From: Corallococcus soli
GTDB taxonomy: Bacteria > Myxococcota > Myxococcia > Myxococcales > Myxococcaceae
Assembly: GCF_014930455.1 (NCBI RefSeq)
Contig: NZ_JAAIYO010000001.1
Location: 124,001 to 188,000, forward strand
Direction: 5' to 3'
Length of the DNA: 64,000 bases
In this document: positions 43,775-54,123 of the stretch, piece after piece
Layout: each line of letters starts with the position of its first letter
How positions within the stretch are numbered: the stretch's first letter is position 1
Made by a program: the position numbers and the translations under genes
The notes under the pieces: model-generated
What the model saw: the letters and a program-made list of their open reading frames with translations, nothing else
The model's database searches: none
What the model was told of the DNA's origin: nothing

Positions 43775-46201
43775 ATGCCCATGGAACGCCTGCTCAATGA
43801 CCTGCGCTACGCCCTGCGCTCCCTGCGCAACGCCCCCGGCTTCACGGTGGTGGCGGTGCTGACGCTGGCGCTGGGCATCGGCGCGAACAGCGCGGTGTTC
43901 AGCGTGGTGAAGGGCGTGCTGCTGACGCCGCCGCCCTTCCCCCACCCCGAACAGCTGGTGCACCTGGCGCCCGACTTCGACGCCTTCGGCCTGAAGGCGG
44001 TGTCCAACTCGGTGCCGGAGTACCGGGACTTCACCACGAACGCGCGGGCCTTCGCGTCGCTGTCGGCCTTCCGGCGCGGCGACGTGACGCTCACCGGCCA
44101 GGAGTCCCCCCGCCGCTTCCACGTCGTCGTGGGGACCGCCTCGCTCCTGCCCACGCTGGGCGTCGCGCCGGTGCTCGGGCGCGGCTTCACGGAGGAGGAG
44201 GAGACGCCGGGGCGGGACAAGGTCGTCATCCTCACGGACGCCGTCTGGCGCGCGCACTTCGCCAAGGACCCCGGGGTGCTGGGGCGCTCGCTGCGGCTCG
44301 ACGGCGAGGCGCACGCCGTGGTGGGCGTGCTGCCGCCCGGCGTGGCCTACCCGGAGGACACGGAGCTGTACCTGCCGTTCGCGCCCACGCCGGAGCAGGC
44401 GGCGGAGTCCAAGCGGGGCAACCGCTCCCTGTCCATCCTGGCGAGGCTCAAGCCCGGCGTGACGCTGGACGCGGCGCGAGCGGACCTGCGGCGCGTGGGC
44501 GCGGAGCGCACGCCGGACCTGGTGGACCAATACCGGCAGGCGGGCTGGTCCATGGGGGTGAAGTCGCTGGAGGAGCAGGTGGTGGGCGGGGTGCGGGAGA
44601 CGCTGTGGCTCCTCTGGGCTTCGGTGGGCTTCGTGTTGCTGGTGGCGTGCTCCAGCGTGGCCAACCTGCTGCTCGCGCGGGCGGTGGCCAGGAGCCGCGA
44701 GGTGTCCATCCGCGCGGCGCTGGGGGCGGGGCGCGGACGGCTGGTGGCGCAGTTCCTCACGGAGAGCGTGGTGCTGTCGGTGGTGGCGGGCGCGCTGGGC
44801 CTGCTGCTGGCGATGTGGGGCACGGACGCGCTGGTGGCGGTGGTGGGGGAGGGCCTGCCCCGGGCCCACGAGGTGCGGCTGGACCTGCCCTCCGTGCTCT
44901 TCACCCTGGCCGTGTCGGTGCTCACGGGCGTCATCTTCGGGCTGGTGCCCGCGCTCCAGGCCAGCCGCACGGACCTGAACGCGGCGATGCGCGAGGGCTC
45001 GCGGAGCACCGGCGGCCACCGCACGGGCCGGCTGCGTTCGGCGCTGGTGGTGGCCCAGGTGTCGCTCGCGCTGGTGTTGCTGGTGGGCGCGGGCCTCTTC
45101 GTGAGGAGCTTCCTCGCGCTCCGGCGCGTGGACGCGGGCTTCGCCTCCGAAGGCGTGCTCACCGGCCAGCTGGCGCTGCCCGGGGTGGCGTACCCGGACA
45201 AGGCCCGGCAGGCGGCCTTCCAGCAGGCGCTGGTGTCGCGGCTCCAGGCGCTGCCCGGCGTGGAGGCCGCGGGGCTCACCAACGTCCTGCCGTTGGGGGG
45301 CGCCATGGACCACAGCTTCGACATCGAGGGGCGCCCGCGGCTGCCGGGTGAGCTGTGGAAGGCGGTGGAGATGCGCGCCGTCACCCCGGGCTACCTGCGC
45401 GCGCTGCGGGTCCAGCTCAAGCAGGGACGGCTGCTGGAGGACCGGGACGGCGCGGACGCGCCCTGGGCGGTGGTCATCAACCAGTCCTGCGCGAACATCT
45501 TCTGGCCGAAGGGGGACGCGCTGGGGCACCGGATGAGGCTGCACGGCCCGGACAACCAGTGGGCCACCGTGGTGGGCGTGGTGGCCGACCTGCGCGAGTT
45601 GGGGTTGGACGTGCCGGCGCGCCCCGCCGCGTACTACGCCCTGCCGCAGCTGCCCACCGTGCACCTGGGCATGGCGGTGCGCGTGAAGTCCGGCGACCCG
45701 GAGGCGCTGCGCGTCGCGGTGGAGTCGGAGCTGCGCGCGGTGGACGCGGACCTGCCGCTGTTCGACGTCTCGCCCCTGTCGCGGCGGATGGACGACGCCA
45801 TTGGCGCCCGGCGGCTGTCGGCGCTGCTGCTGGGGCTGTTCGCGGGGGGCGCGCTGCTGCTCGCGGCGCTGGGCCTGTCGGGCGTCATCGCCTTCTCCGT
45901 GGCGCAGCGCACGCGGGAGCTGGGCATCCGCATGGCGCTGGGCGCGGCGCGGGGGGACGTGCTCCGGTTGGTGCTGGGGCAGGGCCTGCGGCTGTCGCTG
46001 GCGGGCGTGGGCGTGGGGCTCGTCCTGTCCGTGGCGCTGACGCGGCTGCTGGGCTCGCTGCTGTATGGCGTGTCGGTGGACGACCCGTGGACCTTCGGGG
46101 GCGTGGCGCTGCTGCTCACCGGGGTGGCGCTGGGCGCGTCCTGGCTGCCGGCCCGGCGGGCCACGCGCGTGGACCCCATCATCGCGCTGCGCGCTGACTG
46201 A
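43775..46201 (+). CDS. ADOP-type duplicated ABC permease
   Basis: 808 aa from ATG 43775 (ATG 43781 next). An N-terminal amphipathic helix ([14 protein letters not shown]) precedes two complete MacB-like halves: TM, MacB periplasmic core domain, then three TM helices (FtsX domain), repeated; six to eight helices in all are visible. The duplicated permease is the hallmark of ADOP transporters, common in Acidobacteria and myxobacteria, presumed to work like MacB with an adaptor. Substrate unknown; antimicrobial or lipoprotein-like export is possible. Fits as the pump core of this operon. Confidence 0.95.
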   Translation: MPMERLLNDLRYALRSLRNAPGFTVVAVLTLALGIGANSAVFSVVKGVLLTPPPFPHPEQLVHLAPDFDAFGLKAVSNSVPEYRDFTTNARAFASLSAFRRGDVTLTGQESPRRFHVVVGTASLLPTLGVAPVLGRGFTEEEETPGRDKVVILTDAVWRAHFAKDPGVLGRSLRLDGEAHAVVGVLPPGVAYPEDTELYLPFAPTPEQAAESKRGNRSLSILARLKPGVTLDAARADLRRVGAERTPDLVDQYRQAGWSMGVKSLEEQVVGGVRETLWLLWASVGFVLLVACSSVANLLLARAVARSREVSIRAALGAGRGRLVAQFLTESVVLSVVAGALGLLLAMWGTDALVAVVGEGLPRAHEVRLDLPSVLFTLAVSVLTGVIFGLVPALQASRTDLNAAMREGSRSTGGHRTGRLRSALVVAQVSLALVLLVGAGLFVRSFLALRRVDAGFASEGVLTGQLALPGVAYPDKARQAAFQQALVSRLQALPGVEAAGLTNVLPLGGAMDHSFDIEGRPRLPGELWKAVEMRAVTPGYLRALRVQLKQGRLLEDRDGADAPWAVVINQSCANIFWPKGDALGHRMRLHGPDNQWATVVGVVADLRELGLDVPARPAAYYALPQLPTVHLGMAVRVKSGDPEALRVAVESELRAVDADLPLFDVSPLSRRMDDAIGARRLSALLLGLFAGGALLLAALGLSGVIAFSVAQRTRELGIRMALGAARGDVLRLVLGQGLRLSLAGVGVGLVLSVALTRLLGSLLYGVSVDDPWTFGGVALLLTGVALGASWLPARRATRVDPIIALRAD

Positions 46202-46232
46202 CCCCTCCTGGTTTCTGGCACAGTCCCCACCC

Positions 46233-47654
46233 GTGGCGTCCCCCGTGTCCGACCCCTCTTCTGCCAGCACCCCGCGCCCCACCCGCATCCTCGTGGCGGA
46301 CGACCAGCCGGACGTGCTGGAGGCGCTGCGGCTGCTGCTCAAGCGCGACGGCCACACGGTGGTGAGCGCCCAGTCCCCCGCGGGCGTGCTCGCCACGCTG
46401 GACGCGGAGGACGTGGAGCTGGTGCTGATGGACCTCAACTACGCGCGCGACACCACGTCCGGGCGCGAGGGCCTGGACCTGCTCGGCCAGCTTCGCGCGC
46501 GGGACGCCCTGCTGCCCGTGGTGGTGATGACCGCGTGGGGCAGCGTGGAGGGCGCGGTGGAGGCCATGCGCGCGGGGGCGCGCGACTACGTGCAGAAGCC
46601 CTGGGACAACACGCGCCTGCTGGCCACGCTGCGCACGCAGCTGGAGCTGGCCCGCGCGCTGCGCCGCACCCGGCGGCTGGAGGGGGAGAACCAGCACCTG
46701 CGCCGTGAGCAGGGCGGGCGCTCCCCGCTGGTGGGCGAGTCGCGCGCCATGCTGCCGGTGCGCCGGCTCATCGAACGCGTGGCGCCGTCCGCCGCCCCGG
46801 TGCTTGTCACCGGCGAGCACGGCACCGGCAAGGAGGTGGTGGCGCGCCTGCTCCACGCGGCCAGCCCCCGCGCGGACCGCCCCTTCGTCGCGGTGAACTC
46901 CGGCGGCCTGTCGGAGGGCGTCTTCGAGAGCGAGCTGTTCGGCCACGTGAAGGGCGCCTTCACCGACGCGAAGACCGACCGCATCGGCTGCTTCGAGCTG
47001 GCGGACGGCGGCACGCTCTTCCTGGATGAGATTGGCAACATGCCGCTCGCCCAGCAGGCGAAGCTGCTGCGCGTCCTCCAGACGGGGGAGCTGCACCCGG
47101 TGGGCTCGTCGCGCACGCGCAAGGTGGACGTGCGCGTGGTGAGCGCCACCAACGTGGACCTGGGGCGCGCGGTGACGGAGGGCCGCTTCCGCGAGGACCT
47201 GCTCTACCGGCTCAACACCGTGGAGGTGCAGCTGCCGCCCCTGCGCGAGCGGCGCGAGGACATCCCGCTGCTCGCCGCGCACTTCCTCACGGCCCTGGGC
47301 CAGCGCTACGGCCGCCCCGGCGTGCACCTGTCGCCGGACGCGCTGGAGGCCCTGCTCGCCTACCCGTGGCCCGGCAACGTGCGCGAGCTGGAGCACGCGG
47401 TGGAGCGGTCGCTCCTGATGGCGGCGGGGGACCGGGTGGAGGCGGAGGACCTGCTGCTCAAGCGCGCGGGGCCGGGCGGCGGAGGCGCCACGCGCCTGGA
47501 GGAGATGACGCTGGAGGAGGTGGAGCGCTACCTCATCGAACGCGCGCTGGGCCGGCAGGATGGCAACGTGAGCGAGGCGGCCAGAGCCCTGGGCCTGTCG
47601 CGCAGCGCGCTCTACCGGCGCCTCCAGTACTACGGCATCAAGGGCGCACGTTGA
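46233..47654 (+). CDS. NtrC-family sigma-54-dependent response regulator
   Basis: 473 aa from GTG 46233. Receiver with Ala-Asp23-Asp24 and phospho-Asp67; an extra short insertion (Asn-Tyr-Ala-Arg-Asp-Thr-Thr-Ser-Gly) follows the phospho-Asp. AAA+ domain with Walker A Gly-Glu-His-Gly-Thr-Gly-Lys-Glu, the sigma-54-contacting Gly-Ala-Phe-Thr-Asp-Ala loop, and Walker B Leu-Phe-Leu-Asp-Glu. C-terminal Fis-type HTH ([13 protein letters not shown]). Everything needed for sigma-54 activation is present. Starts 31 bases after the permease and overlaps the kinase start; it most likely regulates the sigma-54 promoter at 41759. Confidence 0.95.
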   Translation: MASPVSDPSSASTPRPTRILVADDQPDVLEALRLLLKRDGHTVVSAQSPAGVLATLDAEDVELVLMDLNYARDTTSGREGLDLLGQLRARDALLPVVVMTAWGSVEGAVEAMRAGARDYVQKPWDNTRLLATLRTQLELARALRRTRRLEGENQHLRREQGGRSPLVGESRAMLPVRRLIERVAPSAAPVLVTGEHGTGKEVVARLLHAASPRADRPFVAVNSGGLSEGVFESELFGHVKGAFTDAKTDRIGCFELADGGTLFLDEIGNMPLAQQAKLLRVLQTGELHPVGSSRTRKVDVRVVSATNVDLGRAVTEGRFREDLLYRLNTVEVQLPPLRERREDIPLLAAHFLTALGQRYGRPGVHLSPDALEALLAYPWPGNVRELEHAVERSLLMAAGDRVEAEDLLLKRAGPGGGGATRLEEMTLEEVERYLIERALGRQDGNVSEAARALGLSRSALYRRLQYYGIKGAR

Positions 47655-49015
47655 GGCTCCGGCCAGAGCCCGGGTCGAAGCCCTGGCCGCACGACCTGCG
47701 CGTCGTGGGGCTCGCGGTGCTCGCGGGCCTGCCCGCCGTCGTCGTGTCGCTGGCGCTGCTGTGGACGGGGGACTTCAGCGCCAAGGTGCGGTGGACCCTG
47801 GCCGTCCTGGTGCTGGGTGTCCCCGCCTGCCTGTGTCTGGCATTGCGCGAGCGCGTGGTGCGGCCCCTGCACACGGTGGCGGGCCTGCTGGCCGCGCTGC
47901 GGGAGGGGGACTACTCCGTGCGTGGCCGGGGCGGGCGCGCGGGCGACGCGCTGGGGGAGGTGCTGCTGGAGGTCAACGCGCTGGGGGACACGCTGCGCGA
48001 ACAGCGGCTGGGGGCGATGGAGGCGGGTGCCCTGCTCGGGCAGGTGATGGAGGCCATCAACGTGGCGGTGCTCGCCTTCGACGATGAAGGCACGCTGAAG
48101 CTGGTGAACCGCGCGGGCGTCCAGCTGGTGGGCCTGCCGCGCGCGGGGCTGGTGGGCCAGCGGGCGGAGGCGCTGGGGTGGCAGGAGTTGCTGGAGGGCC
48201 CCGCGCCGCGCCGCCTGACGCGGGCCTTCGCCAGGGAGGGTGGCCCCTACGAGCTGTGGCGGGGCACGTTCCGCGAGGGCGGCCGGCCGCACCAACTGGT
48301 GGTGCTCACCGACCTGCGTCTGGCATTGCGCGAGGAGGAGCGCGAGGCCTGGCGCCGGCTGGTGCGCGTGCTCAGCCACGAAATCAACAACTCCCTCACG
48401 CCCATCCAGTCCATCGCGGACGCGCTCCGGGACACGGTGGCCCAGGTGCCCCGCCCCGCGGACTGGGAGGAGGACACGCGGCACGGGCTGGGCATCATCG
48501 CCCGCCGGGCCGAAGCCCTGGCGCGCTTCATGTCCGCCCACGCGCGGCTGGCGCGCCTGCCCCCGCCCGCGCAGGGCCGCGTGGAGGTGGAGGCCTGGGT
48601 GCGGCGCGTGGTGGCGCTGGAGCCGCGCCGTCCCGTGGCGGTGCGCCCCGGCCCCGCGCTCACGGTGCCCGGGGATGGGGACCAGCTGGAGCAGGTGCTC
48701 ATCAACCTGGTGCGCAACGCGGTGGACGCCGTCCTTTCGGACGCCGGAGGGCCGGGCGGTGTCTGGGTTTCGTGGGCGGTGCACGCGCCGGGCGCGGTGG
48801 AGGTCTGGGTGGAGGACGAAGGCCCGGGCCTGTCCGACACCGCGAACCTCTTCGTGCCCTTCTTCACCACCAAGCCCCAGGGCAGTGGCATCGGGCTGGC
48901 GCTCAGCCGGCAGATCGCGGAGGCCCACGGCGGAAGTCTGCGATTGGAGAACCGCACCGACGGGCGCGGCTGCCGCGCGCGGCTCAAGCTCCCGCTGGAC
49001 GCTCCGCGCGCGTGA
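47651..49015 (+). CDS. Histidine kinase partner of the NtrC-type regulator
   Basis: 454 aa; the start is a TTG (47651) overlapping the regulator stop (TTGA), as no ATG or GTG lies before the first membrane helix. Two membrane helices (about 17-60), HAMP, a PAS-like sensor (about 130-200), then HisKA with His243 in [11 protein letters not shown] and an intact HATPase domain (Asn-Ala-Val-Asp-Ala, Asp-Glu-Gly-Pro-Gly, Gly-Ser-Gly-Ile-Gly-Leu-Ala). The short periplasmic loop suggests it senses membrane or intracellular cues. Cognate kinase of the upstream activator; together they likely sense the pump substrate or envelope stress. Its 3' end overlaps the convergent membrane protein by 32 bases. 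Confidence 0.95.
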   Translation: MRLRPEPGSKPWPHDLRVVGLAVLAGLPAVVVSLALLWTGDFSAKVRWTLAVLVLGVPACLCLALRERVVRPLHTVAGLLAALREGDYSVRGRGGRAGDALGEVLLEVNALGDTLREQRLGAMEAGALLGQVMEAINVAVLAFDDEGTLKLVNRAGVQLVGLPRAGLVGQRAEALGWQELLEGPAPRRLTRAFAREGGPYELWRGTFREGGRPHQLVVLTDLRLALREEEREAWRRLVRVLSHEINNSLTPIQSIADALRDTVAQVPRPADWEEDTRHGLGIIARRAEALARFMSAHARLARLPPPAQGRVEVEAWVRRVVALEPRRPVAVRPGPALTVPGDGDQLEQVLINLVRNAVDAVLSDAGGPGGVWVSWAVHAPGAVEVWVEDEGPGLSDTANLFVPFFTTKPQGSGIGLALSRQIAEAHGGSLRLENRTDGRGCRARLKLPLDAPRA

Positions 49016-49547
49016 CGGGCAGGGGCCTGACGGGCTCGGAGGACGCCTCTGGGCCCCTGGGCGGGAGGGCCTCCGGGTCGTCCCTGGCGATCCACTGGTA
49101 GAGCAGCGCGTTGGCGGCCCAGAAGAACAGCGCGCTGAAGCTCACGTAGACCAGCCGGGAGCCGGGCCACACCTGGAACGGGTGGTGGAACACCTCCGCC
49201 GCCAGGAAGCCCCCCAGCCACTGTCCCAGCCAGCACAGCGCGGTGGACCACAGCACCCGCTGCCAGCGGGGCATCCGCGCGGGCCGGAACCAGCGGGTGT
49301 TCAGGGCCCACAGCGCCACCACCGCGCCGCTCCACAGCCCCAGGCTGATGACGGAGAACCAGCCGTGCGAGGACTCCGGATACACCCAGCCCCAGTCCCC
49401 GTTCATCCACCGGAAGGCCACGTTCTGGGACAGCTCCAGCAACCAGAAGCACGGCACCAGCAAGAGCAACTGCGCCAGCAACACCCGTCGCACCACGTCC
49501 GCCAGGCCCCTGAGGAGCTGCCCGTACGTCCAGGTCAGCGCAATCAT
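48984..49547 (-). CDS. Integral membrane protein of unknown function
   Basis: 187 aa from ATG 49547. Four to five membrane helices are visible across residues 20-165, including one with Trp/Phe-rich content (Leu-Val-Pro-Cys-Phe-Trp-Leu-Leu). The C-terminal 25 residues are Pro/Glu/Arg-rich and overlap the convergent kinase gene by 32 bases. Small, no catalytic motif recognised. Upstream (49548-49695) contains A/T-rich sequence likely holding its promoter. Confidence 0.8.
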   Translation of the reverse strand: MIALTWTYGQLLRGLADVVRRVLLAQLLLLVPCFWLLELSQNVAFRWMNGDWGWVYPESSHGWFSVISLGLWSGAVVALWALNTRWFRPARMPRWQRVLWSTALCWLGQWLGGFLAAEVFHHPFQVWPGSRLVYVSFSALFFWAANALLYQWIARDDPEALPPRGPEASSEPVRPLPVTRAERPAGA

Positions 49548-49646
49548 TGGTCCCTCCTCGGGCGCGGGTGGGCTCTGTGCCCCATGTCTTGAACGGGGCT
49601 GCCATTATTTCTTGATTTATCCGGTTGAAAGGGCCTGCTGGGTTTT

Positions 49647-49685
49647 GTCTGGCACAAGCAATCCCCTGGGGTTGCATGGCCAGAC
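49647..49685. terminator. Large stem-loop between two minus-strand genes
   Basis: GTCTGGC (49647-49653) pairs with GCCAGAC (49679-49685), with further GCAA/TTGC and CCCC/GGGG pairing inside, giving a long interrupted hairpin just after the discoidin-like lipoprotein gene (ends 49696 on the minus strand). On the minus strand it is followed by an A-run, not a T-run, so standard termination is uncertain. Confidence 0.4.
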
Positions 49686-49695
49686 ACGGCAACCG

Positions 49696-50979
49696 CTATT
49701 CAAAGACGGACAATTCCCCGAGCGAGAGGAGCGCCCCAGGGGTGGTGCCACCGCTATATTCCAACAGTTCCACGGAGAGCCTGACGTAGCGGGTGGGCTC
49801 CGCGTCGGCGAGGGGCAGCTCGGTGAAGACAGGCGTCTGGTTCCCCAGGTGGATGGGGGAATCCCCGTAGGGCGAGTCCGTTTCGGTGAGGTCGCGGTAA
49901 TAGCTGTACAGGAAGTAGTTCTGGGTCTGGGTGAAGGAATCCAGCTCCCGCAGCACCGTGCGGCTGAGCACCCTCCAGTGCTCACCATCCAGGCTGCCCT
50001 CCAGGACGAGCCACTCCTTGCCCTCGTAGCTGTCCGCGTGGCGCAGGCCGCGCACCACCGCGTGGCGGGGACGGGTGGGCTGGGGCAGCGTGAAGACGAG
50101 CCCGTACACGGGCGGGTCGGTCCTGGGGTTGGCCACGGGCACGGACTCGAGCCGTCCGTCCGTCCAGGGACAGACCTCCGGGAAGAGCGGCGCGCACGTC
50201 GCGCCCCGGCTGGCGGGGCGCAGGGAGCCCGGGGGGAGGGGCTCGTGGGCGGTGCGCCACTCCACCCGGAAGTCCACGCCGCTGGGCTCTCCGCCCAAGG
50301 GAGAGAACCCCCAGTTGCCCACGCTGACGGCGCGCAGCTGCACCTGGGGCGCGGCGAAGTCCTCCAGCATGTAGGGGGACGGCGTCCAGGGGGACGTCGT
50401 GCCCGTCCACCGCCACAGGAGCTGCCCCTCGGAGGTCAGCCACAGCAGGGTGGCGGGCGGCGAGGGGAACACGAGCCTGGGGACGGTGTCCTCCGGGCCG
50501 ATGACCTGCGGGAGGCTCGCCGTCTCCGGCACCTCCAGCGGCGGGGGCGGGGGCGGGAAGGCCACGGCGGGGCCCTGGGGTCCTGCCTCCACGCGCGGGT
50601 GGGCGTCCCAGGGCTGGAGCGTGGGCAGCTCCACGTCGTCCTGGATGTAGAACAGGGCGAACATGCCCCGCCCGCTCGCGTCCTGCGGCAGCGTCACGCG
50701 CAGCCGGGATTGCTGCTCGTCATCGCGCCAGTGCACCGCGTCGCCGGAGAGCAGCTCGAAGGTGAACTCCCCGCTGGCATCGGTGGTGGCGGTGCTCAGG
50801 GGGGCGAAGACGCCATCGGTCCGGCGCTCCAGGGTCAGCGGCTCGCCGGCCAGCGGAGTGCCGTCCAGTTGGCGCACGCGGCCGTACGCGAAGATGGGGT
50901 CTTCGGGGTAGCGCTCGCAGCCGGCGTGGGTGAGGGCCAGCAGTCCCAGGCCCAGGATGGTGAGGGGTGCGTGGCGCAT
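49696..50979 (-). CDS. Lipoprotein with carbohydrate-binding-like (discoidin) C-terminus
   Basis: 427 aa from ATG 50979, one base after the TonB-receptor stop, so certainly cotranscribed with it. Lipobox Ala-Gly-Cys (Cys about residue 20). A Gly-Glu-Phe-Thr-Phe-Glu-Leu segment near 75 reads as a carboxypeptidase-regulatory beta domain, and the last 120 residues (Trp-Leu-Val-Leu-Glu-Gly-Ser-Leu-Asp-Gly-Glu-His-Trp and a terminal Ser-Leu-Gly-Glu-Leu-Ser-Val-Phe) look like an F5/8-type (discoidin) ligand-binding fold. A lipoprotein next to a TonB receptor is the classic pair for capturing a ligand at the surface and handing it to the barrel. Confidence 0.88.
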   Translation of the reverse strand: MRHAPLTILGLGLLALTHAGCERYPEDPIFAYGRVRQLDGTPLAGEPLTLERRTDGVFAPLSTATTDASGEFTFELLSGDAVHWRDDEQQSRLRVTLPQDASGRGMFALFYIQDDVELPTLQPWDAHPRVEAGPQGPAVAFPPPPPPLEVPETASLPQVIGPEDTVPRLVFPSPPATLLWLTSEGQLLWRWTGTTSPWTPSPYMLEDFAAPQVQLRAVSVGNWGFSPLGGEPSGVDFRVEWRTAHEPLPPGSLRPASRGATCAPLFPEVCPWTDGRLESVPVANPRTDPPVYGLVFTLPQPTRPRHAVVRGLRHADSYEGKEWLVLEGSLDGEHWRVLSRTVLRELDSFTQTQNYFLYSYYRDLTETDSPYGDSPIHLGNQTPVFTELPLADAEPTRYVRLSVELLEYSGGTTPGALLSLGELSVFE

Positions 50980-50980
50980 G

Positions 50981-53749
50981 TCAGTAGGTCGCCTTGAGGC
51001 CGAACAGCGGGAGGATGACGGGAATCTGGACGGGCTTGCGCACGGGATAGAGGCCTGTCTCGTTCGGGACGCCTTCGGAGAAGTGCTCGTAGGCGATGAC
51101 CTCCTGCTGCGCGGAGAGGTTGAGCACGTCGAGCGACGCATCCAGCGTGAAGTCCTCGTAGGCCCACGACTTCGCGATGCGCGCGTCCACGCGGAAGAAC
51201 GGCGCCAGCCGGCCGGCGCGGTCCAGGTCCTGTCGCACCCAACGCCCCTCGCCGTCGGCGTCCGTCACCCAGCGCTGCGTCTGGGAGGTGATCTGCCCCG
51301 ACTCCGGCCGGCCGGTGTTGAAGTGCACCACCGTGCCCACCGTCCAGTTGTTGCCGAACTTGTAGCTGAGCGCGGCGTTGAAGACGTGCGCCTGCTCGAA
51401 GGCGAAGGGCAGGCTGCCCTCCACCGTCTCCAGCACGCGGTTGTCCTCGCCGTAGCGGCTGAAGCGCGTCTTCCGCTTGCTCTGCAGGAAGCTGTAGGAC
51501 ACCCAGCCGAACCAGTTGTTGCCCAGCGGGTGGCGCGCCATCAGGTCCAGGCCGTAGGCGTAGCCGGTGGTGGCGGGGTCCTGGCCCAGGCTGCCCCGGC
51601 GCCGGCGGTTCTCCGCCACGTCCACCAGGTCGAACTCCACCGCGCGCGACAGCGGGTTGAAGTACGCGTCCGCGCTCAGCTCCAGCCCGTCCATGGCCTT
51701 CCACTCCGCGCCCACGTCGAACTGCGCGCCGGACTGGAGGCCGTAGCGCAGGCTGGCGGTGTCCACGGCGGGCAGGTGCAGGAGCACCGTGGGCGGCTGG
51801 TGGAAGAGGCCCGCGCCGCCCTTGAGCGTGAGGGTGTCCGTCAGCGTGTGGCGCACCGACAGGCGCGGCTCCACCGCGGTGAACGTCATGCCCGGCACCA
51901 GGTGGTACGCGTCCACGCGCAGGCCCGGTGACACCACCCACCGCTCCGCCGGCCTCCAGGTGACGCCCGCATACGCGCCGGAGAAGGTGGCGATGGCGGA
52001 GGGCCGCTTGAGCGGATCCGCGTCGTCGGACGGGCGCCAGCCCGGGGGGCGCGCGGTGCCGGTGAGGGTGGTGGCGGAGCGGCGGTTCTCCACGTCCGCG
52101 CCCACCGCCAGCTCCAGCGAGTCGGTGAACGCCCGTCGCCAGCCGGCGCGCGCGGAGAGGCTCGTCTGCGAAAGGCCGTACTCGCCCACGGACTGGCGCA
52201 CGAGCGCGCCGCCGACGCGGTTCGTCTGCTCGCCGGTGAGGCCCAGGCCGTCCCAGCCCAGCGTGAGGCCGACCTCGCCCTCGCCGCCCGCCAGCGGGTG
52301 CGTGCCGCGCAGGTCGATGCGGTGGAAGCGCGACGTGACGCCGCCGCCCTCGGAGCGCTCCACCTCCTCGGGGGAGAGGCCCACGTCGTCGGAGCTGCCC
52401 AGCGCGAACAGGCGCAGGCGGCCCTGGCCCACCTTCTGCTCGATGCGCGCCTGGTAGTCCCAGAAGCCCGCGCGCACCTGCGACGCCTCCGGGCGGTTGA
52501 GCGCGTTGGCGGTGAGGGAGATGAGCAGCGCGGAGTAGCTGAAGCGGCCGGCCACGCTGACGCTGGTGCCGGTGGATTCGAAGGGCTGCTCGATGAAGCC
52601 GCCCGCGTTGAGCAGGTCCGCGTACGCGGTGAAGTGCAGCCGGTCCTCGCGCGGACGGCTGAGGCGCCCCTCCACCGCGCCGCCCAGCACGCGGCCGTAC
52701 TGCACCGGCGGCGTGCCCGGGTAGAAGTCCACGGTGTCGATGAAGTCCGGGTGCACCACCGCGGGCCCGAGCAGCAGGTGGTACAGCATCGGGATGCGCA
52801 CGCCGTCCAGGAAGAAGCCGGTGGCGGCCGGCTGGCTGCCGCGCACCACCGGGTAGCTGATGCCTGACGCGAGGCTGCCCACGCCCGGCATCAGCATCAC
52901 CACGCGGAACGGGTCGCCCAGCGTGCCGGGCACTTCGCGCAGCTCCTGCTCGTGCAGGCTGATGCGGGTGACCTCCGTGCGCGGGCGCTCGTCGCGCACC
53001 ACGGTTTCATACGGGTTCACCTCACGCGGCTGGAGCCGGTAGACGACCTGGAGCGTCTGGCCTGGCTCCAGCTTCTCCTCGAACGTCGTCGTCGCGTGGC
53101 CCGGCGCGCGGACCTCCACGCGGTGCGCGCCCGGCGTCACGTCCAGCGCGAAGAGGCCGCGCGGGTCGGTGGTGCCGGCGGGCGCCTGGGCGCCGTCCAG
53201 GAAGAGGGCCGCGTCGGCCAGCGGCTTGCGGGTGCCTCGCGCGCGCACTTCACCGGTGAGGCGCGTGGTGGAGGCGGGGACCCGCACGGGCGGCGTGAAG
53301 CGGTAGAGGAAGGGCAGGCGCACCGCCACGGGGAGGCCGCCCAGCGTGGCCGGGGTGAAGCGCAGGCCCGGGGCAGCGGCGAGCGCCGCGTCGGTGAGGC
53401 GCGGCTCGGCGCCAGCGCGCACCACCTTCGCCTCCGCGACGCGGCCCTCCACGTCCACCAGCAGCTCCAGCTCCACCTCTCCGGCGGTGCCCTCCAGGCC
53501 CTCGGGCCACGCGGCGGGCGCGTCCGCGGTGAGCGTGGGGGGCACCAGCGCGGTGTCGCCCGCGTCGGGGGAGAGCCCCAGGCGGACGGCGTCCTCGGCG
53601 GACAGGCCCTGACCGCCGTCGGTCGCCTGGAGGTCCACCTCCACCGTGCGCGGCTCGCTGGTGGCGGAGGGCACGCCCTGGGCGGCTCCCTCCATTCCCC
53701 AGAGCAGGAGGAGGGCTGGAAGCAGTCGTAGGAGACGGGGGGGGGACAT
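50981..53749 (-). CDS. TonB-dependent receptor with N-terminal TonB-C domain
   Basis: 922 aa from ATG 53749 with GAGG upstream; a longer frame to 53767 begins with a non-ATG codon. After the signal peptide (to about 25), residues about 85-155 read like a TonB C-terminal domain (Gly-Glu-Val-Glu-Leu-Glu-Leu-Leu-Val-Asp and Gly-Leu-Arg-Phe-Thr-Pro-Ala-Thr), followed by a CarboxypepD-regulatory domain (about 165-240), a plug domain with Phe-Phe-Leu-Asp-Gly-Val-Arg-Ile-Pro (about 300-330) and a beta-barrel to the C-terminal Tyr. The TonB-C domain normally belongs to the energy transducer, not the receptor. The upstream 355 bases (53750-54123) contain TTGACC and a GGGGA/TCCCC dyad but no gene. Confidence 0.93.
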   Translation of the reverse strand: MSPPRLLRLLPALLLLWGMEGAAQGVPSATSEPRTVEVDLQATDGGQGLSAEDAVRLGLSPDAGDTALVPPTLTADAPAAWPEGLEGTAGEVELELLVDVEGRVAEAKVVRAGAEPRLTDAALAAAPGLRFTPATLGGLPVAVRLPFLYRFTPPVRVPASTTRLTGEVRARGTRKPLADAALFLDGAQAPAGTTDPRGLFALDVTPGAHRVEVRAPGHATTTFEEKLEPGQTLQVVYRLQPREVNPYETVVRDERPRTEVTRISLHEQELREVPGTLGDPFRVVMLMPGVGSLASGISYPVVRGSQPAATGFFLDGVRIPMLYHLLLGPAVVHPDFIDTVDFYPGTPPVQYGRVLGGAVEGRLSRPREDRLHFTAYADLLNAGGFIEQPFESTGTSVSVAGRFSYSALLISLTANALNRPEASQVRAGFWDYQARIEQKVGQGRLRLFALGSSDDVGLSPEEVERSEGGGVTSRFHRIDLRGTHPLAGGEGEVGLTLGWDGLGLTGEQTNRVGGALVRQSVGEYGLSQTSLSARAGWRRAFTDSLELAVGADVENRRSATTLTGTARPPGWRPSDDADPLKRPSAIATFSGAYAGVTWRPAERWVVSPGLRVDAYHLVPGMTFTAVEPRLSVRHTLTDTLTLKGGAGLFHQPPTVLLHLPAVDTASLRYGLQSGAQFDVGAEWKAMDGLELSADAYFNPLSRAVEFDLVDVAENRRRRGSLGQDPATTGYAYGLDLMARHPLGNNWFGWVSYSFLQSKRKTRFSRYGEDNRVLETVEGSLPFAFEQAHVFNAALSYKFGNNWTVGTVVHFNTGRPESGQITSQTQRWVTDADGEGRWVRQDLDRAGRLAPFFRVDARIAKSWAYEDFTLDASLDVLNLSAQQEVIAYEHFSEGVPNETGLYPVRKPVQIPVILPLFGLKATY

Positions 53750-54123
53750 GGAGGACTGCCTCAACACCGGAGCTCCTCGAAGCTGTCACCGCGGACATTC
53801 ATGGGGTTGCACCCGGAGTGGGGAAACATCCCCCGGCCGTGGGTCAAGGGTGGGCCGTCAACGTCATACGGTTCGGGCGGGCCATTCCGGCAACGAAAAT
53901 GCGCGCGAGCGCAACGGGCCCCGGGGGCTGGAAGTGTCCGGGGCCGGGCGCGCCTGCCATTGCCCCTGCTTCGCGCCAGTCCCCCCGCGAGGACGGGCGG
54001 GATGTGCACGCGCGCACTGCGGGATGCGTCCACGGTGCGTGCCCCTGGAGGGAAGCAGAGGGAGGTCGTTACAGTTTTTCATGTCGAGCGGAAGCCACGG
54101 CCAGGGCTTCCCGGGGAGGGCGC

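Noticed and set aside
46215-46232. TGGCAC sequence before the NtrC-type gene as a second sigma-54 promoter
   Set aside because: The -12 element is missing (CCACC where TTGCW is needed) at the required spacing.
49650-49666. TGGCAC sequence at 49650 as a sigma-54 promoter
   Set aside because: No GC at -12, and it is part of the long hairpin after the lipoprotein gene.
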